DNA from: Pseudomonadota bacterium
Lineage (GTDB): Bacteria; Desulfobacterota; Desulfobulbia; Desulfobulbales; SURF-16
DNA: 6,593 nucleotides
Assembly: GCA_030597865.1 (NCBI GenBank)
Contig: JAUVQZ010000162.1
Coordinates: forward strand, 1-6,593
Direction of reading: 5' to 3'
The position numbers and the translations under genes were made by a program. How positions within the stretch are numbered: the stretch's first letter is position 1; the number at the start of each line of letters is the position of its first letter. Below are positions 5,592-6,593 of this stretch, in pieces. The notes beneath the pieces were generated by a model that made no database searches, had not been told where the DNA came from, and worked only from the letters and a program-made list of their open reading frames with translations.

Positions 5592-6593
5592 TTATTCCTC
5601 GTTGCTCCCCTGTGGTGCATGGAGGGGAAGCTGGATTTCAAAAAAAGCCCCCTTGCCAACCTCGGATGTTACTTGAATGGTGCCGCCAAGTCTTTTGACC
5701 AGGCCGTAGGTGATGGAGAGCCCCAGTCCAGTGCCTTTGCCGGTCTCTTTGGTGGTGAAAAAGGGCTCAAAGATGTGGCTGATGGTTTCTTCTGGTATGC
5801 CGGGGCCATCATCCAGAATGCCGACAAGGAGGACGTCTTTTTCTACCTCAGATATGATCAGGACTTGGCCATTCTGGCCAATGGCATCCAGGGCGTTATT
5901 AAGGATATTAAGAAAAATTTGCTGTAACTGACCCCTGTCACTATGGATCAGGGGCAGGTCATCCTGGAGGGCGAGTTCTATCTTGATATGATTATAGAGG
6001 GCTTCCTTCTCAAGAAAGGGTACGACCTCACGGATCAGGTCGTTAACATTGATCTCCTCGGAGGCAACATCCATTCGTCGTGCAAAGCCAAGAAGGCGGT
6101 GGGTGATGACCTTGCAACGATTGACCCCGTCCTGGATACCCAGCAGGGATTTGTCCACCTTTTCCTTGTGGGGGAAGTCATCGGTCAAGCTGAAGATATC
6201 CTGAATAAGACCGGCCTTTTGGTCGATGATGGCCAGGGGGTTGTTTATTTCATGGGCAACCCCTGCGGCCAGGCGGCCAATGGAGGCAAGTTTGTGGGAG
6301 TGTTCGGCCTCGGTAAGGAGGGTCTGCCGTTTTTCGTCAGACTCGCGGATACGGTTGGTGAGAACCCTGGATAGGGTAATGGTTATCAACATGCCCACGA
6401 TGGAGCAACCGGCAAAGATGAAAAAGAGTTTTTGGCGGAAGGAGGACCAATGTTTGCCATAGATATAGCCCTCCTTGGTGAGCACCAAAACCCAGGGCGT
6501 GTTTTTCAGGGGGATGCCGGCATGGAGGATACTGTTGCCACAACTATTGATGACCCGCCTGATCTGGCCGTCAATAATAGGCGGCCCGCAGAG
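5592..6593 (-). CDS. Membrane sensor histidine kinase, probably Cache-type, N-terminus outside the window
   Basis: The frame is open from the window edge to the stop at 5592, giving 333 visible residues; a TTG at 6488 is internal and not the start. Visible residues 1-45 are the end of an extracytoplasmic sensor region; the phrase AGIPLKNTPWVLVLTKEG (24-41) is typical of the end of a dCache domain. One membrane helix follows (about 56-77), then a short helical linker without a clear HAMP domain, and an NtrB-like core: H-box AAGVAHEINNPLAII with His114, N-box LNILNNALDAI (228-238), G1 box DDGPGIP (261-267), F-box EPFFTTK (276-282), G2 box GKGTGLGLS (285-293) and a final GKGAFFEIQLP (313-323). 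All catalytic boxes are intact, so it should autophosphorylate on His114 and serve the adjacent receiver. The ligand cannot be told from this fragment. Its ribosome-coupled neighbour starts 1 base downstream. Confidence 0.95.
   Translation of the reverse strand, partial: LCGPPIIDGQIRRVINSCGNSILHAGIPLKNTPWVLVLTKEGYIYGKHWSSFRQKLFFIFAGCSIVGMLITITLSRVLTNRIRESDEKRQTLLTEAEHSHKLASIGRLAAGVAHEINNPLAIIDQKAGLIQDIFSLTDDFPHKEKVDKSLLGIQDGVNRCKVITHRLLGFARRMDVASEEINVNDLIREVVPFLEKEALYNHIKIELALQDDLPLIHSDRGQLQQIFLNILNNALDAIGQNGQVLIISEVEKDVLLVGILDDGPGIPEETISHIFEPFFTTKETGKGTGLGLSITYGLVKRLGGTIQVTSEVGKGAFFEIQLPLHAPQGSNEE

Noticed and set aside
5310..5927. Plus-strand open frame of 205 codons
   Set aside because: It runs antisense across the receiver and kinase genes, whose motifs are complete on the minus strand; its translation has no recognisable domain and looks like a shadow frame.

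Overview
The window is a densely packed stretch of a Gram-negative bacterial chromosome with every supported gene on the minus strand, so transcription runs from high to low coordinates. Base composition looks close to 50% GC. The style of the proteins (Cache-type NtrB-like kinase, Mrp cluster with separate MbhD- and MbhE-like parts) is most like sulfate-reducing or related Desulfobacterota, perhaps Desulfobulbales. That placement is an impression from the proteins, not a search result.

Layout in transcription order. From 6593 down to 4515 lies a signalling module: a membrane sensor histidine kinase whose N-terminus runs off the window, then a single-domain CheY/Spo0F-like receiver protein, then a 227-residue cytoplasmic protein that aligns with the core of the kinase, keeps the phosphoacceptor histidine box, and has lost the ATP-binding boxes. 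Spacings are 1 and 11 bases. A 94-base gap (4421-4514) holds a weak hairpin and a candidate promoter.

From 4420 down to 277 lies a tight operon for a multisubunit Mrp/Mnh-type cation/proton antiporter: MnhE, MnhF, MnhG, an MbhD-like subunit, an MbhE-MnhB fusion, MnhC and MnhD, joined by 1-4 base overlaps or 1-4 base gaps. The order matches the Na+/H+ module of membrane-bound hydrogenase (Mbh) clusters. A 91-base gap with a terminator-like hairpin and T-run follows, then the first ~60 residues of a further MnhD-like subunit that leaves the window at position 1.

How it may work together: the antiporter subunits should form one inner-membrane complex exchanging Na+ (or another monovalent cation) for H+. 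The upstream kinase, receiver and degenerate kinase have the composition of a KinA-Spo0F-Spo0B type phosphorelay, and are the most interesting part of the window. Their link to the antiporter is inferred from position only. No RNA genes, mobile elements, CRISPR arrays or long repeats were seen.
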